DNA of 64,000 nucleotides from Archaeoglobus sulfaticallidus PM70-1 (GTDB lineage: Archaea > Halobacteriota > Archaeoglobi > Archaeoglobales > Archaeoglobaceae). The position numbers and the translations under genes were made by a program. The notes under the pieces were generated by a model. The model did not search any database. It was not told where the DNA came from and worked only from the letters and a program-made list of their open reading frames with translations. The stretch spans positions 186,001-250,000 of the forward strand of contig NC_021169.1 of the NCBI RefSeq assembly GCF_000385565.1. The letters run 5' to 3'. Each line of letters opens with the position of its first letter. Within the stretch, counting starts at the first letter, position 1. This document shows positions 55,591 to 63,561 of the stretch, piece after piece.

Positions 55591-55767
55591 GATATCTCCC
55601 ATATTTTCACCCGATTAATGATTTTTAAAAATCGATATAAGTTTTTCGAAATTTATCGTGTATATTTTCGCGTAAAGGCGATAATATAAAAAGTTTACTA
55701 AATTTCAACGATTATAGAAAATAATAGCATGAATCAAATTTAAAACCCGCGAATAGCATTTTCAAAT

Positions 55768-56766
55768 GTGAGGTTGAAAGACTACTTCATCGAGTTGCTG
55801 AAGGAACATGGAATCGACAGCATATCAACCAGCTTAAAGCTCATCTCAAGAGACCCAATACAGCAGATGGCTGTTTATGTTGCAAATGGAAAAGCTAATG
55901 TCTGCAGAGGGTCAGAAGGAAAAGCTTTCAAGCTGAATGGTGAACCAGTTAGCGAGGCAAAGGCTTTTGTTGGAGACTGCTCCAACGCCGTATTCGGCAG
56001 GGATGAGCTAATTGAGAGAACTGAAGGTTTCCCCTATGTAGTGATCGACTGTCAGTTTTATGATCTACATAGCAAGAAAGAGAAATCCAAGGTAAAAACC
56101 CAGCTAAGAGCTACTCTGGGAGTTATCAGAGATTTCATGTGGGATGACAGGCTTGCCATTACGGGCAAAAAGATTCAGGAGTTCGAAAGGTTTTACTCCG
56201 AATCTACAGCATCCTTCATCAAAGAGAAAAATTTTGACAGGGTTATTCTGCTCGATCCAAATGCAGAGGAGGTTTACAGTGGTGAAAAAGCGGATTGCTT
56301 CATAATCGGTGGGATAGTTGATAAAACCGGGAACAAGAAGGGATGGACATCCAAAATTGGGCGGGATCTGGAGAGAGAGGGAATAGATTTCACTTCAGCC
56401 AAGATTCTGCTGAGAGGGGATACGATTGGTGTGCCAGACAGAATCAACACGATTGCCGAGATGGTCCTGCTAACAGTCCTCGATGGAATTGAGGTTGAGG
56501 AGGCAATAAGGAGAGTCCAGAGCAATCTCGTTGCAAGGTGGAGGCTTAAAAAAGAACTGCCAAAAATAACGAAGAGGCTCGACTCCAAGAGACCGTTCAG
56601 GTTCGTGCTCAAATCTGACTTCAGGAAGTTCGACTGGCTGAACCTCAGTTACAGGGACTTTCTGGAGGTTTGCAGGCAGATGGACTACATAGTGGTTGAC
56701 GATTCCCTTTTCGAAATAATACAAAAATTTGAGTTCGATGAGGTTAAGGGAGCTTACAAAGCATAG
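55768..56766 (+). CDS. trm10: archaeal Trm10-type tRNA methyltransferase (m1A9/m1G9)
   Basis: The 332-residue SPOUT-class protein resembles archaeal Trm10, which methylates N1 of purine 9 in tRNA. The C-terminal SAM-binding half shows CFIIGGIVDKTGNKKGW, LRGDTIGVPDRINTIAEM and VLDGIEVEEAIRRVQ. The N-terminal half is an RNA-binding extension (about 1-120). The start is GTG at 55768 with a TATA-like AATTTAAAA about 27 nt upstream, so leaderless. Archaeal orthologs favour adenine 9; the base preference is not seen in the sequence. Confidence 0.85.
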   Translation: MRLKDYFIELLKEHGIDSISTSLKLISRDPIQQMAVYVANGKANVCRGSEGKAFKLNGEPVSEAKAFVGDCSNAVFGRDELIERTEGFPYVVIDCQFYDLHSKKEKSKVKTQLRATLGVIRDFMWDDRLAITGKKIQEFERFYSESTASFIKEKNFDRVILLDPNAEEVYSGEKADCFIIGGIVDKTGNKKGWTSKIGRDLEREGIDFTSAKILLRGDTIGVPDRINTIAEMVLLTVLDGIEVEEAIRRVQSNLVARWRLKKELPKITKRLDSKRPFRFVLKSDFRKFDWLNLSYRDFLEVCRQMDYIVVDDSLFEIIQKFEFDEVKGAYKA

Positions 56767-56770
56767 TCAG

Positions 56771-57529
56771 CTATTCGATTAGCTTCAAAACCTCCTCCTT
56801 TATTTTCTTGAATGACTCAAATTCGCATTCAAGCTCATATGGCGGGATGTTCTCCAGATCTGCTTTGATAAAGCACTCGTTGTATGGTATTCTGCCGAGC
56901 AGGGCATATCTCTCAGAGATCATGTCGATCAGCTTTCTCGAACTCTCGTTGTCGATGTATTTGTTCAGAACAACTCCAATCTTCTTTATACCGATATCCT
57001 CAGCAAGTTTCTGAATCCTCTTCAGAGTTTCAAATGACCTCATTCCAGGCTCCACGACAGCTATCAGTAAATCAACCCCTCTGGCAGTCCCCCTGCCGAG
57101 GTGCTCTATACCCGCTTCCATATCGAGCAAAAGCACATCCTTTCTTTTGAAAATGGCATGCCTAAGAATAGCCCTCAGAAATGCATTCTGCGGACAGAAG
57201 CATCCCTCTCCTCCTTTTTCTATGGTTCCCAGAGCGAGAACCCTTATACCATGCTCATTTTTCTTGGAGTGGGCTTCGAATACATCATCTACCTTCGGAT
57301 TCAGCTTGTATGTCCCAAGTGGACCTCTGACTCGCTCCTCAATGACATCCTCAAGCTCGGATATCGGCTTTATTTCTTCCTCCACTCCAAGAACGGTAGG
57401 GAGATTTATGGAGGAGTCACAGTCTATTGCAGTAACATTGTAGCCGTCTTTCGCAAACAGATACGCGAGCATAGCTGTCAGGGTTGTTTTTCCGACTCCA
57501 CCCTTTCCTGACACTGCAATCTTGACCAT
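56771..57529 (-). CDS. CooC-like MinD-type ATPase
   Basis: The 252-residue protein has the deviant Walker A KGGVGKTT and a MinD/CooC fold: DCDSSINLP, VLALGTIEKGGEGCFCPQNA and VLLLDMEAGIEHLGRGT. CooC inserts nickel into carbon monoxide dehydrogenase; the CFCP cysteines could bind metal or bridge dimers. The start at 57529 is chosen because a TATA-like AGTAATATTC lies about 25 nt upstream and family members begin at MVKIAVSGKGG. No CODH genes are in this window. Its end is 4 bp from the convergent Trm10 gene. Confidence 0.85.
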   Translation of the reverse strand: MVKIAVSGKGGVGKTTLTAMLAYLFAKDGYNVTAIDCDSSINLPTVLGVEEEIKPISELEDVIEERVRGPLGTYKLNPKVDDVFEAHSKKNEHGIRVLALGTIEKGGEGCFCPQNAFLRAILRHAIFKRKDVLLLDMEAGIEHLGRGTARGVDLLIAVVEPGMRSFETLKRIQKLAEDIGIKKIGVVLNKYIDNESSRKLIDMISERYALLGRIPYNECFIKADLENIPPYELECEFESFKKIKEEVLKLIE

Positions 57530-57618
57530 AGCACTATTTGGAGTGGCTTTGAATATTACTTTTGCTGAAATTGAACACCACAACCAGATTTGCTAGAAAT
57601 CAGAAAATTTCAATATAA

Positions 57619-57683
57619 GGGGTGCCGATAACAGATAAAACTGCGGTGACGGCGGGACGAATAACAATGCTGGTTGGCACCCC
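57619..57683. other. 65-bp element closed by an 8-bp inverted repeat
   Basis: GGGGTGCC (57619-57626) and GGCACCCC (57676-57683) are perfect inverted repeats enclosing about 49 bp with locally high GC (GCGGTGACGGCGGGACG). Within it GATAACA and AATAACA form a loose direct repeat, and GCCG/CGGC may pair in an inner hairpin. It stands out from AT-rich flanks. It may be a structured RNA, a regulatory site of cooC (about 90 bp away) or a tiny mobile remnant; no known riboswitch or sRNA family is evident to me. Confidence 0.5.
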
Positions 57684-57876
57684 ATAAAATTATTGTATTA
57701 TGAGTAGATAAGCATTTTGGTCTGAGATGTATTTTGTAGTTTCTTAAAATTATTCCCACCACAGAATTATTTTTCAGCAGCCAGATGTGATTCAACAGAT
57801 TTTACGAGAAGAAATGACCTATGCTCTATTCTAAAAACAATAGAGAATGGAGCGGTTAAACACCCACTCGAGATTT

Positions 57877-57906
57877 GTATTGAATTACAGAGTATTGAAT
57901 TACAGA
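57877..57906. repeat. perfect 15-bp tandem repeat
   Basis: GTATTGAATTACAGA occurs twice in direct succession, just after the end of the leftward winged-helix gene. It might be a regulator-binding pair or a slippage scar. Confidence 0.6.
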
Positions 57907-57931
57907 TCTGCAAACAATAAATAAAAAATAC

Positions 57932-58186
57932 TCAACCAGCCTCAAGCAGCTCAATTCCATCCTCTGTCAGCCTTAGCTTACCCTCCTCTTCAACCACAAA
58001 TCCCTCTTTTATCAACCAGTCGAGGTTGAACTTCAGCTGAAACTCACTCAAATTCAGTTCTTTCTTTAGATCTTCGAGAGCCTTACCCTGTACTCCAATT
58101 GCAGCGACGATTTGTCTTCTATATGGACTCATCGAGGCTTTGAAAAGCCTTTCATGATGTTCCCTATCTCTAACTTTCTCAGCCAT
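57932..58186 (-). CDS. small winged-helix DNA-binding protein
   Basis: The product (about 84 residues from ATG 58186) shows a winged-helix pattern: RLFKASMSPYRRQIVAAIG, LEDLKKELNLSEFQLKFNLDWL and a wing GFVVEEEGKLRLTEDG. No metal or effector domain is attached. GGGGATG lies before the ATG. It is directly downstream of sucD in the same direction (118 bp) and might regulate that operon. The family resembles archaeal small HTH proteins of unknown role. Confidence 0.75.
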   Translation of the reverse strand: MAEKVRDREHHERLFKASMSPYRRQIVAAIGVQGKALEDLKKELNLSEFQLKFNLDWLIKEGFVVEEEGKLRLTEDGIELLEAG

Positions 58187-58303
58187 AAACATCCCCAAAA
58201 TAACTTTTATTTTCAGAACCTTATAAGTCTTTCGGGGTATTTCTAACGGACTAAAATCGGAAAAAAGTGGTAAAAATTTAGAAATAAAATTAAATTACAT
58301 TAA

Positions 58304-59161
58304 TTAATCTTCTTTCAGGAGATCTATTAGCTCCTCAAGCGTTTTCGCAACCCTGACTCCAGCCTTCTCCAGTGCTTCAGTCTTTGATTCTGCAGTTCCA
58401 CTGAAGCCCTCTATTATGGCCCCCGCATGCCCCATCCTCTTTCCTCTCGGGGCAGTTCTTCCCGCCAGAAAAGCATACACAGGCTTGGACATCTCCTTGA
58501 TGTATTCCGAGGCCACCTCTTCAGCATTGCCACCTATCTCTCCAATCAGAACAACTCTCTTTGTCTCCTTATCTTCCTCGAACATCTGAAGGACATCCAC
58601 GAATGTTAACCCCGGAATCGGGTCTCCGCCTATTCCCACAACGGTTGACTGTCCTATACCGGCTTTCGTCATGTTCTCGGCTACCTGATACGTCAGTGTC
58701 CCGCTCCTCGAAACAACTCCAACATCGCCAGGAATGAAGCATCTGTCCGGCAGCAAACCAACCTTGGACTTTCCTGGACTTATAACTCCCGGGCAATTGG
58801 GGCCGAGAAGCATTGCGTTGTAGTCTCTGACTATCCAGCTCAACTTCATCTCCTCATACAGTGGAACTCCTTCAGTTACGCAAACGACAAAGCCTATTCC
58901 AGCATCCAGTGCTTCAAGGATCGCGTCGTATGCGAATCTTGCGGGCACATAGATTATTGAGGTGTTTGGATCGGTGACCATCGCCTCCTCCATCGTGTTG
59001 AAAACCGGAACTCCATAAACCTCCTGTCCACCTTTCCCTGGGCTGACGCCTCCAACAATCTTCGTGCCGTAATCGAGCATCCTTTTCGTCTGAAAACTCC
59101 CCTGAAATCCTGTAATTCCCTGAACTATAACCCTAGTGTTTTCATCAACGAGTATCGCCAT
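58304..59161 (-). CDS. sucD: succinyl-CoA synthetase alpha subunit
   Basis: The 285-residue subunit binds CoA (VQGITGFQGSFQTKRML) and is phosphorylated on the His of MGHAGAIIEGFSGT. It interconverts succinyl-CoA and succinate with ATP or GTP in the citric acid cycle. The alpha-subunit SRSGTLTYQVAENMTK loop is intact. It starts 1 bp after sucC ends, in the same direction. Confidence 0.95.
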   Translation of the reverse strand: MAILVDENTRVIVQGITGFQGSFQTKRMLDYGTKIVGGVSPGKGGQEVYGVPVFNTMEEAMVTDPNTSIIYVPARFAYDAILEALDAGIGFVVCVTEGVPLYEEMKLSWIVRDYNAMLLGPNCPGVISPGKSKVGLLPDRCFIPGDVGVVSRSGTLTYQVAENMTKAGIGQSTVVGIGGDPIPGLTFVDVLQMFEEDKETKRVVLIGEIGGNAEEVASEYIKEMSKPVYAFLAGRTAPRGKRMGHAGAIIEGFSGTAESKTEALEKAGVRVAKTLEELIDLLKED

Positions 59162-59162
59162 T

Positions 59163-60308
59163 TCATTCCCTCCTCGTTATCTCAACCGCCTTTCTCGCAC
59201 CCTCTTCAAGCGTGTTCACGAAGTATATCTCCGCACCCTTCTCCTCCATATACTTCTTCAGAATCTCCCTGCCAATGTCCTCGTTAACGCCTACAAGCTT
59301 TACAACGAGCACAACCTTTCTGTCCATTTCATCCAGAGCTTTCACGATACCCTCCGCAACCTTCTCGCACCTCGTGATCTCTGCGAAAATGTTGATGTAA
59401 ACAACCTTGACCTTCTCATCCTTGACCACATGCAGCAGGCAGTTCTTCATTTTTTCAGGGTCTGCCAAGCCCCCTCCCGTATCGAGGAAATTGGCAGGTT
59501 TACCACCCATGTAGGCTATCATGTCCATGGTCGTCATAGCAAGCCCGGCTCCGTTGGCTATAACTCCTATGTCCCCATCTAGCCTCACATAGCTCAGCCC
59601 CTTCAGCCTTGCTTCCCTCTCAAGCTCATCCACTTCCGTTGAGTCTCTCAGACTCTCAAGCTCTGGATGTCTGAAAAGAGCGTTGTCATCTGCTATAATC
59701 ACGGCATCCACGGCATACAGCCCTTCTTTCGTTTTAACAATCGGATTTATCTCAACGAGTTCTGCCTCATACTTCCACGCAATCTCGTTTATTTTCTTGA
59801 TCAAAGAAAAGAATTCCTTGAAGTCCTCGACTCCAGCCTTGAAAAGGAGTTTTCTTATGTGGTAGTCCTGCAGGCCTATTAACGGATCGTACGACACCTT
59901 AAAGATGCTCTCCGGATGCTCCCTCGCTAATTCCTCGATGTTGATTCCGCCAATTTTGCTGAAGATTATTGTTGGCTTCCTTTCCGTTTTATCAACGATA
60001 TATGCCAAATAAAGCTCCTTCTCTACATCTATGGCTTTTTCAACCAGTAAAGCCTCAACCTTATGTCCCTTTATCATCGAACCGAGCATCTGGCTCGCTA
60101 CTTCTCTTGCCGATTCCGCATCATCGACTACCTTAACTCCTCCAGCCTTCCCTCTCCCGCCAACAAGAACCTGTGCCTTGATGACAGCTTTTCCCAGCTT
60201 TTTAACAGCCTCAACAGCCTCATCAACACTTCTAACAACATAACCCTCTGGAACAGGGATGCCATGCTCTTTGAATATTTCTTTAGCCTGATATTCGTGG
60301 AGTTTCAT
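59163..60308 (-). CDS. sucC: succinyl-CoA synthetase beta subunit
   Basis: The 381-residue ATP-grasp subunit begins MKLHEYQAKEIFKEHGIPVP, typical of SucC, with GGRGKAGGVKVV and FLDTGGGLADPEKMK. It provides the nucleotide site for the alpha subunit that follows. Its start is 11 bp downstream of the acyl-CoA dehydrogenase stop, so the three genes are probably one operon. Confidence 0.95.
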   Translation of the reverse strand: MKLHEYQAKEIFKEHGIPVPEGYVVRSVDEAVEAVKKLGKAVIKAQVLVGGRGKAGGVKVVDDAESAREVASQMLGSMIKGHKVEALLVEKAIDVEKELYLAYIVDKTERKPTIIFSKIGGINIEELAREHPESIFKVSYDPLIGLQDYHIRKLLFKAGVEDFKEFFSLIKKINEIAWKYEAELVEINPIVKTKEGLYAVDAVIIADDNALFRHPELESLRDSTEVDELEREARLKGLSYVRLDGDIGVIANGAGLAMTTMDMIAYMGGKPANFLDTGGGLADPEKMKNCLLHVVKDEKVKVVYINIFAEITRCEKVAEGIVKALDEMDRKVVLVVKLVGVNEDIGREILKKYMEEKGAEIYFVNTLEEGARKAVEITRRE

Positions 60309-60319
60309 CTCACTCCCTT

Positions 60320-61507
60320 CTAAAGCTCCCTTCTGAATGCCTGATAACCTGTCAGATACCTCCCGAGAATGAGCGTGTGGATGTCGTCTGTTCCCTCATA
60401 TGTGTAAACGCTCTCGATGTTCGCCATGTGCCTTATTGGAGAGTAGTCCAATGATATTCCGTTAGCACCCAGAAGCTCCCTCGCCACTCTGGCACAGTAT
60501 CTGGCGACAGCAACATTGTTCTTCTTGGCAAAGGATATCTGCTCGGTTGTAGCCTTTCCTTCATCCATCAGCCTTCCGAGCCTGTAGGCTACGAGCTGAC
60601 CCTTTGTTATCTCCATGAACATCTTTACAAGCTTTTCCTGAACGAGCTGGAACGATGCCAGCGGAACGCCAAACTGCTTTCTGTCCTTGGTGTAGTTCAG
60701 TGCCGTCTCAAAACAATCCATTGCAGCCCCTATGGCACCCCATGAGATTCCATATCTGGCCTGATTCAGGCATGATAGTGGTGCTCCAAGGGATTTTGCC
60801 TCAGGCAACCTGTTCTCCTCTGGCACCCTGCAGTTCACAAGGCCGAGTTCTCCAACATCTCCAGCCCTCATCGATCCTTTTCTCTTGATCTCATTCTGCT
60901 GGAAGCCCTTTGTGCCTCTCTCGATTATAAACCCCTTGACTTTTCCATCATCCACATCTCTCGCCCACACCACGGCAATATCGGCAATTCCAGCTTCTGA
61001 GATCCATGTTTTCGTTCCGTTGAGTATCCATTCATCTCCATCTCTCTTCGCTGTGGTCTCCATGCTTCCCGGATCAGAGCCGTGGTTCGGCTCAGTCAGT
61101 CCAAAGCATCCTATTATCTCCCCCTTCGCAAGCTTTGGCAGATACTTCCTCTTCTGCTCCTCGCTGCCGTACCTCCATATCGGATACATCACCAGTCCGG
61201 ATGTAACGGCAACGAAGCTCCTCATAGAGCTGTCAACTCTCTCAACCTCCTGACATATCAGCCCAAATTCAGTATAGCTCGCCCCCGGACATCCATATTC
61301 CTCAGGCAGAAAAGCTCCAAGCAAGCCGAGTTCACCCATCTTTGGAGCGATCTCTCTCATGTTCAGTGGCTCTTCATTGTGGAAAGCGTCTGCCACAAGT
61401 GGCAAAATCTCGTTTTCCATAAACTCCCTAACAGAGTTCCTTACGAGCTTCTCTTCTTCTGTAAGCAGCTCATCAATATTGTAGAAATCGATTCCTTTAA
61501 ATGCCAT
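60320..61507 (-). CDS. acyl-CoA dehydrogenase, glutaryl-CoA dehydrogenase-like
   Basis: The 395-residue FAD enzyme has the acyl-CoA dehydrogenase signatures CFGLTEPNHGSDPGSM and ARYGISWGAIGAAMDC, with the catalytic Glu in YTYEGTDDIHTLILGR. The RKQFGVPLASFQLVQEKL and YEGTDDIHT patterns fit glutaryl-CoA dehydrogenase, which decarboxylates as it oxidises. The start at 61507 has GGTGG before it. Placement beside sucCD and near an acyl-CoA ligase fits degradation of aromatics or lysine-type substrates through glutaryl-CoA. Electron acceptor is unknown. Confidence 0.88.
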   Translation of the reverse strand: MAFKGIDFYNIDELLTEEEKLVRNSVREFMENEILPLVADAFHNEEPLNMREIAPKMGELGLLGAFLPEEYGCPGASYTEFGLICQEVERVDSSMRSFVAVTSGLVMYPIWRYGSEEQKRKYLPKLAKGEIIGCFGLTEPNHGSDPGSMETTAKRDGDEWILNGTKTWISEAGIADIAVVWARDVDDGKVKGFIIERGTKGFQQNEIKRKGSMRAGDVGELGLVNCRVPEENRLPEAKSLGAPLSCLNQARYGISWGAIGAAMDCFETALNYTKDRKQFGVPLASFQLVQEKLVKMFMEITKGQLVAYRLGRLMDEGKATTEQISFAKKNNVAVARYCARVARELLGANGISLDYSPIRHMANIESVYTYEGTDDIHTLILGRYLTGYQAFRREL

Positions 61508-61609
61508 ACAACCACCAACATAATTAATGCATATATTACTATACAAAATTTTCGGTAATCGTTTTCCGAAATAAGATAACCTTAAATATTTTGCATTCCA
61601 AGTATTTCT

Positions 61610-62584
61610 GTGACCTCAAGGATAGTCGTTGAGATCCTTAGAGTTCTGTCTGAAGCTGAATCCCCTCTTAGTTCGAAGGATATTGCAGATTCGCTTAAGG
61701 AGAAGGGAATAAATCTTGAACCGAGAACTATAAGATACCATCTCAGCAAAATGGATAAAGCTGGACTGACGCAAAAGCCAGTAAAGTACAAGCGAATCAT
61801 AACTCCAAAGGGAAAAGAAGTTCTCAGAAGGAGTTTGGTTTTCGAGAGGCTTGGAGAGTTCTCGGAGAGAGTGGAATACAACGTTTTCATGTCTAACTTC
61901 AGCATCGATGAGTTTAAAGGTACGATCCCAACGAACATCGCAATCCTCGACAAAAAACACTACGAAAAGGCAATGACAATCCTCAACGAGGTCTCGCAAT
62001 CGAGATTCATCGTGTCAGATCTGATAACAGTGATTGACGAGAGCGAGAGGGCTGGATATCTCGAGATCCCGAAGAATAAGTTCGCTGTCGGGATAGTCTC
62101 GAACACGATTTTTGATGTCATACTCAGAAAGTATGGTGTTGTACTCACACCCGAAGCTTCCGGACTGCTGCATGTTGAGAAGAAAGTCCCTCAGGGTTTC
62201 TCTGAGCTTATAAGCTATTCCGGAACAACATTAAGCCCTGGATGGCTGTTCGTGAAATCCAGGCTGACTTCCGTGTTCCGGGCTGAGAAGAAGGGATATG
62301 GGGATGTGATAGCAACGATAAGAAGCTTCAATGTGCATCTGATAGATGTTGTCAAACGGAGAGTTTCTGAGATTGAAGAGAAGGGTATCAGGGGGATCAT
62401 AAGTATATCCTATCCGCTTGAGAATCATATAATACAATCGATAAACTTCAAAGCCAACCTGATAATCTATGCTGGTGTAAACTACCTCGCTCCCCTGCAG
62501 GAAAAGGGTCTGAATCCAGAGATTCACATAAACGAGCAGCTTATAGAGATTTCAGAGTTTAAAAAGCCCGAAAAGTACATCTAA
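61610..62584 (+). CDS. NrpR-like transcriptional repressor
   Basis: The 324-residue protein has an N-terminal winged helix (LSSKDIADSLKEKGINLEPR, about 20-40) and one NrpR regulatory domain (DUF128), with VGIVSNTIFDVILRKYGV and FSELISYSGTTLSPGWLF. NrpR represses nitrogen genes in methanogens and responds to 2-oxoglutarate; this protein has one HTH and one regulatory domain. The GTG at 61610 is about 25 nt from a TATA-like CTTAAATATT. It is divergent from the acyl-CoA dehydrogenase operon, so control of carbon rather than nitrogen genes is possible. Confidence 0.82.
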   Translation: MTSRIVVEILRVLSEAESPLSSKDIADSLKEKGINLEPRTIRYHLSKMDKAGLTQKPVKYKRIITPKGKEVLRRSLVFERLGEFSERVEYNVFMSNFSIDEFKGTIPTNIAILDKKHYEKAMTILNEVSQSRFIVSDLITVIDESERAGYLEIPKNKFAVGIVSNTIFDVILRKYGVVLTPEASGLLHVEKKVPQGFSELISYSGTTLSPGWLFVKSRLTSVFRAEKKGYGDVIATIRSFNVHLIDVVKRRVSEIEEKGIRGIISISYPLENHIIQSINFKANLIIYAGVNYLAPLQEKGLNPEIHINEQLIEISEFKKPEKYI

Positions 62585-62752
62585 GCTTTAACCAACCCGA
62601 TACATTCTGTGTTTAAAACCATAACCTGCTTTGCCAGATTCTGACTCCAACTCTTCCATTCATTTTCTATTCTTCACAATCCATTATCAAACATCCAGTC
62701 CATCTGCCAGCTAACGACAAAAAGTTATTAAATAAAAGGATTTACTAGTTTT

Positions 62753-63529
62753 ATGAATGTTCTCCTCAGCAGAAAAGATGCAATGAGGCTGCTAATCATC
62801 TCAGAACTAGTACTGAGAAAGGAAACAAATCAGAGAGACATCGCGAGAAAGTTTAACCTCACCCCTCAGGCTATTTCAGAGCATTTTAAAGAGTTGGTCG
62901 ATGAGGGATATATAAGGGTAATACACAAGGGATTCTATGAGGTCACGGAAAAAGGAACTGAATGGTTAACCAAAAACCTGTTTGACCTTCATATTTTCTC
63001 TGAAGAGCTGATAAAGAAGCTGTACTCAAAATCTATCGTTGCTATAGCTTCTGGAGATATCAAAGAGGACGACAGAATATCTTACTGGTATCAGGATGGG
63101 TTTATATATGCCAAGAAAAACAAGACGGGCAACGGCATAGCCTTAACTTCGGCCTCAGATGGAGAAGATGTTCTGATTAAACCCCTCGAGGGATTCGAAC
63201 CCCCAAAGAAGGGAGAAATAATCGTTGTAAAGGTTCCGGATATTGGAGAGGGTGGGAGCAGAAAGATTAACTACGGGGAGTTCTCCAAACTGATAAAGGA
63301 TAATCCGAAAAAGATAGTTGTTGCTATTGGAGTGGAAGCTCTGGTTGCCTGCCGGAAGATAAGGGTTGAACCAATATTCTTTGGTTCAAAAGAAGTCTGC
63401 ATCGAGGCATCTCACCATGGTGCCGGGGTTATCGCTGTATGCACGGAGAGTTTGCTCGACAACCTGCTCGTAAGCCTGGTGGATGAAGGTTTGAACTTCA
63501 AAATCGTCAGCTTCAACCTAAATGCATAA
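62753..63529 (+). CDS. winged-helix regulator with a conserved archaeal C-terminal domain
   Basis: The 258-residue protein has an N-terminal MarR-like winged helix (NQRDIARKFNLTPQAISEHF, about 26-45). The rest (95-258) is an uncharacterised domain with strand IIVVKVPDIGEGGSRKINYG and later VVAIGVEALVACRKI, and four Cys. I do not recognise a named ligand domain. It is upstream of the deacetylase-family gene in the same direction (about 30 bp), and may be cotranscribed with it. Confidence 0.7.
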   Translation: MNVLLSRKDAMRLLIISELVLRKETNQRDIARKFNLTPQAISEHFKELVDEGYIRVIHKGFYEVTEKGTEWLTKNLFDLHIFSEELIKKLYSKSIVAIASGDIKEDDRISYWYQDGFIYAKKNKTGNGIALTSASDGEDVLIKPLEGFEPPKKGEIIVVKVPDIGEGGSRKINYGEFSKLIKDNPKKIVVAIGVEALVACRKIRVEPIFFGSKEVCIEASHHGAGVIAVCTESLLDNLLVSLVDEGLNFKIVSFNLNA

Positions 63530-63561
63530 TATTAAATATTTCTATAGCCATTTCGTTTTTA

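Larger units (their letters stand above)
57530..57931. other. 402-bp intergenic region with a GC-rich hairpin element and a repeat
   Basis: No gene longer than 60 codons and no tRNA is visible here. It holds the cooC promoter (about 57550-57565), the inverted-repeat element at 57619-57683, AT-rich sequence, and the 15-bp tandem repeat at 57877-57906. It is longer than most gaps in the window. Confidence 0.6.

Noticed and set aside
57619-57683. Reading of the GC-rich element as an H/ACA guide RNA or known riboswitch
   Set aside because: The 8-bp lower stem and an ATA after it fit H/ACA loosely, but no second stem or kink-turn can be drawn, and no riboswitch consensus I know is matched.
63183-63203. 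Minus-strand GGTTCGAAT-like sequence resembling a tRNA T-arm
   Set aside because: It lies inside the winged-helix regulator frame, and neither an acceptor stem nor D and anticodon arms can be formed around it.
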